From Streptococcaceae bacterium (GTDB lineage Bacteria > Bacillota > Bacilli > Lactobacillales > Streptococcaceae): a DNA stretch of 7,336 bases. Numbering within the stretch: position 1 is the first letter of the stretch; the number at the start of each line of letters is the position of its first letter. A program made the translations under genes and the position numbers. The DNA is taken from contig CADFQU010000044.1 in the NCBI GenBank assembly GCA_902836505.1, forward strand, positions 1-7,336, in the 5' to 3' direction. A model generated the notes under the pieces. The model was not told where the DNA came from. It was given only the letters and a program-made list of their open reading frames with translations, and searched no databases. Positions 6,621 through 7,336 of the stretch are shown here, piece by piece.

Positions 6621-6862
6621 GTCGTCATCAAGAAATTTTTAAACTAGTTGAAGGGTTGATCAAAGATCATAAAGGATCTGAGTATGAGGTTACTTTGGAT
6701 TTGGATTTACGAAAGGACTTGGAAGTAGATTCAGTTGATCTCATGGAATACATTATTTATTTGGAAGAAGCTTACCAAATTGATATCCCAGACAAGGATA
6801 TTGATGCCATGACAACCGTTGGAGATATGGTAGACTACGTTTTGAAGAAAACAAGCAAATAA
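6617..6862 (+). CDS. acpB: Auxiliary acyl carrier protein paired with PlsX
   Basis: This 81-residue acidic protein is a phosphopantetheine carrier. Ser39 in VDSVDLMEY is the attachment site; the motif is DSVD rather than the usual DSL. It carries about 20 acidic and 10 Lys/Arg residues and has the three-helix ACP pattern, with [11 protein letters not shown] before helix III. It starts by ATGA overlap with plsX, with GGAGGA (6605-6610) placed 6 nt ahead. Streptococci and enterococci usually hold their main AcpP in the fab gene cluster. A second ACP cotranscribed with plsX was described in Enterococcus faecalis as AcpB, needed for normal response to exogenous fatty acids. That the same role applies here is inference from position, and the symbol follows it; many annotations simply write acpP. 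Confidence 0.85.
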   Translation: MSRHQEIFKLVEGLIKDHKGSEYEVTLDLDLRKDLEVDSVDLMEYIIYLEEAYQIDIPDKDIDAMTTVGDMVDYVLKKTSK

Positions 6863-6883
6863 AGTTCGGTTTTTACGAACAAA
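6861..6883 (-). promoter_or_regulatory. PurBox (PurR site), perfect on the minus strand, with a weaker facing copy
   Basis: Read on the minus strand, 6861-6873 is AAAACCGAACTTT, matching all 13 positions of the PurR PurBox AWWWCCGAACWWT. A second, facing CGAAC core at 6876-6880 matches about 10 of 13 positions. The perfect box begins on the last two bases of the acp stop codon. PurR is the purine regulator of Bacillus, Lactococcus and streptococci, and purC follows downstream, which supports the call. The site is about 130-140 nt from the predicted purC start and on the far side of the acp terminator. The two cores also form a 5-bp hairpin. Confidence 0.55.
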
Positions 6884-6895
6884 TAAGCATCTAAA

Positions 6896-6938
6896 AATAA
6901 GAGGTTGAATCTTTTTGATTCAATCTCTTATTATTTTT
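6896..6938 (+). terminator. Rho-independent terminator of the araT-recO-plsX-acp operon
   Basis: A 16-bp stem with one G-U pair joins 6896-6911 to 6917-6932 around a TTTTT loop, followed by ATTTTT (6933-6938). The stem starts with A-T pairs and has A residues just upstream (6893-6897), so it could also stop transcription from the other strand. It shares the GAGGTTG core with the terminator after prs. Confidence 0.92.
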
Positions 6939-6969
6939 GTGTTACAAGCGAACAAGATACGGATTTAAC

Positions 6970-6998
6970 TTGAAAAAACCACCTCTCTGTGATACACT
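6970..6998 (+). promoter_or_regulatory. purC promoter
   Basis: TTGAAA (6970-6975), a 17-nt spacer and TACACT (6993-6998) form the promoter, with TG at 6990-6991 giving an extended -10. Transcription should start near 7005, leaving a leader of about 27 nt. A weaker PurBox-like element (CGAAC core at 6949-6953, about 10 of 13 matches) sits upstream of it and another (core 7021-7025) lies in the leader. Confidence 0.8.
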
Positions 6999-7031
6999 GA
7001 AAGGGATAAAAGATGAAAGGCGAACAAGAAG

Positions 7032-7336
7032 ATGTCCGATCAATTAATTTATACGGGGAAAGCAAAAGATATTTATAGTACAGAAGACGAACATGTGATT
7101 AAGTCCGTTTATAAGGACCAGGCCACCATGCTGAATGGAGCTCGCAAAGAGACCATTGAGGGGAAAGGTGTGCTGAATAATCAGATTTCGTCTCTTATTT
7201 TTGAAAAATTGAATGCTGCAGGTGTAGCGACTCACTTTATCGAACGTATTTCTGATACCGAACAACTCAACAAGAAAGTGAAAATCATTCCTTTGGAGGT
7301 TGTGCTTCGTAACGTGACTGCGGGTTCTTTCTCAAA
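7032..7336 (+). CDS. purC: SAICAR synthetase PurC, 5' part (cut by window end)
   Basis: PurC joins aspartate to CAIR using ATP, giving SAICAR, a middle step of purine nucleotide synthesis in the cytoplasm. The first 101 codons are present and open to the window edge; the full enzyme is about 235 residues. The N-terminal nucleotide-binding motif YTGKAKDIY (7-15) and the family signature [15 protein letters not shown] (85-99) are both intact, and [10 protein letters not shown] (45-54) is typical of streptococcal PurC. The start at 7032 begins MSDQLIY, like relatives. The ribosome binding site is weak: AAAGG at 7016-7020, 11 nt ahead. In streptococci purC usually opens the pur operon; the rest cannot be seen here. 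Confidence 0.94.
   Translation, partial: MSDQLIYTGKAKDIYSTEDEHVIKSVYKDQATMLNGARKETIEGKGVLNNQISSLIFEKLNAAGVATHFIERISDTEQLNKKVKIIPLEVVLRNVTAGSFS

Noticed and set aside
6874..6881. TACGAACA as a ComX cin-box
   Set aside because: It matches TACGAATA at 7 of 8 positions with T residues just before it, but it is followed by the operon terminator and no gene, and the same bases are better explained by the PurBox pair.
7013..7078. Short ORF starting at ATG 7013 ([10 protein letters not shown]...) overlapping purC out of frame
   Set aside because: Its only ribosome binding site (AAGGGA, 7001-7006) lies at the predicted transcription start, so it could hardly be used; PurC homology fixes the 7032 start.
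7044..7265. Minus-strand frame opposite purC
   Set aside because: It is the shadow of the purC coding sequence with no initiation signal.
1..7336. Mobile element, CRISPR array, tRNA or phage remnant
   Set aside because: No transposase, integrase, terminal inverted repeats, regularly spaced repeats or tRNA-like cloverleaf sequence was seen on either strand.

Overview
The window reads as chromosomal DNA from a Streptococcus, probably an oral mitis/sanguinis-type species. This rests on the gene set (PcsB, streptococcal Prs, AraT-RecO-PlsX-ACP, then PurC), the low-to-moderate GC content, strong AGGAGG-type ribosome binding sites and rho-independent terminators of streptococcal style. I recognise the proteins from memory of their streptococcal relatives and ran no search, so the species is not settled. 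All genes are on the + strand, with no mobile element, tRNA, rRNA or CRISPR array.

Layout. (1) 1-1392: pcsB, a secreted cell-division peptidoglycan hydrolase, behind an extended -10 promoter with a WalR/VicR-type box, closed by a terminator. (2) 1393-2528: prs, making PRPP, with a good sigma-A promoter and a TACA-TT-TGTA palindrome in the leader, closed by a terminator. (3) 2529-3568: a single-gene unit for a membrane-anchored sortase, best placed as class B-like, with its own promoter and terminator. (4) 3601-6938: a four-gene operon, araT-recO-plsX-acp, whose genes overlap by 17, 4 and 4 nt, starting from a TTGCGA-N17-TATAAT promoter and ending at a long hairpin. (5) 6939-7336: the purC promoter and the first 101 codons of purC, cut by the window edge.

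Together this is mostly housekeeping: septal wall remodelling (PcsB), PRPP supply and purine synthesis (Prs, PurC), amino-acid transamination (AraT), recombinational repair (RecO) and membrane lipid synthesis (PlsX with an auxiliary ACP). The sortase is the gene that looks accessory. Its substrate is not encoded here.

I do not see a wholly new system. The points most worth checking are regulatory: a perfect 13/13 PurBox lying on the acp stop codon, upstream of the operon terminator and about 130 nt from the purC promoter; a Cop-box-like palindrome in the prs leader; and the isolated sortase unit with a palindrome and a short overlapping ORF in its leader. No gene-free stretch exceeds about 170 nt.
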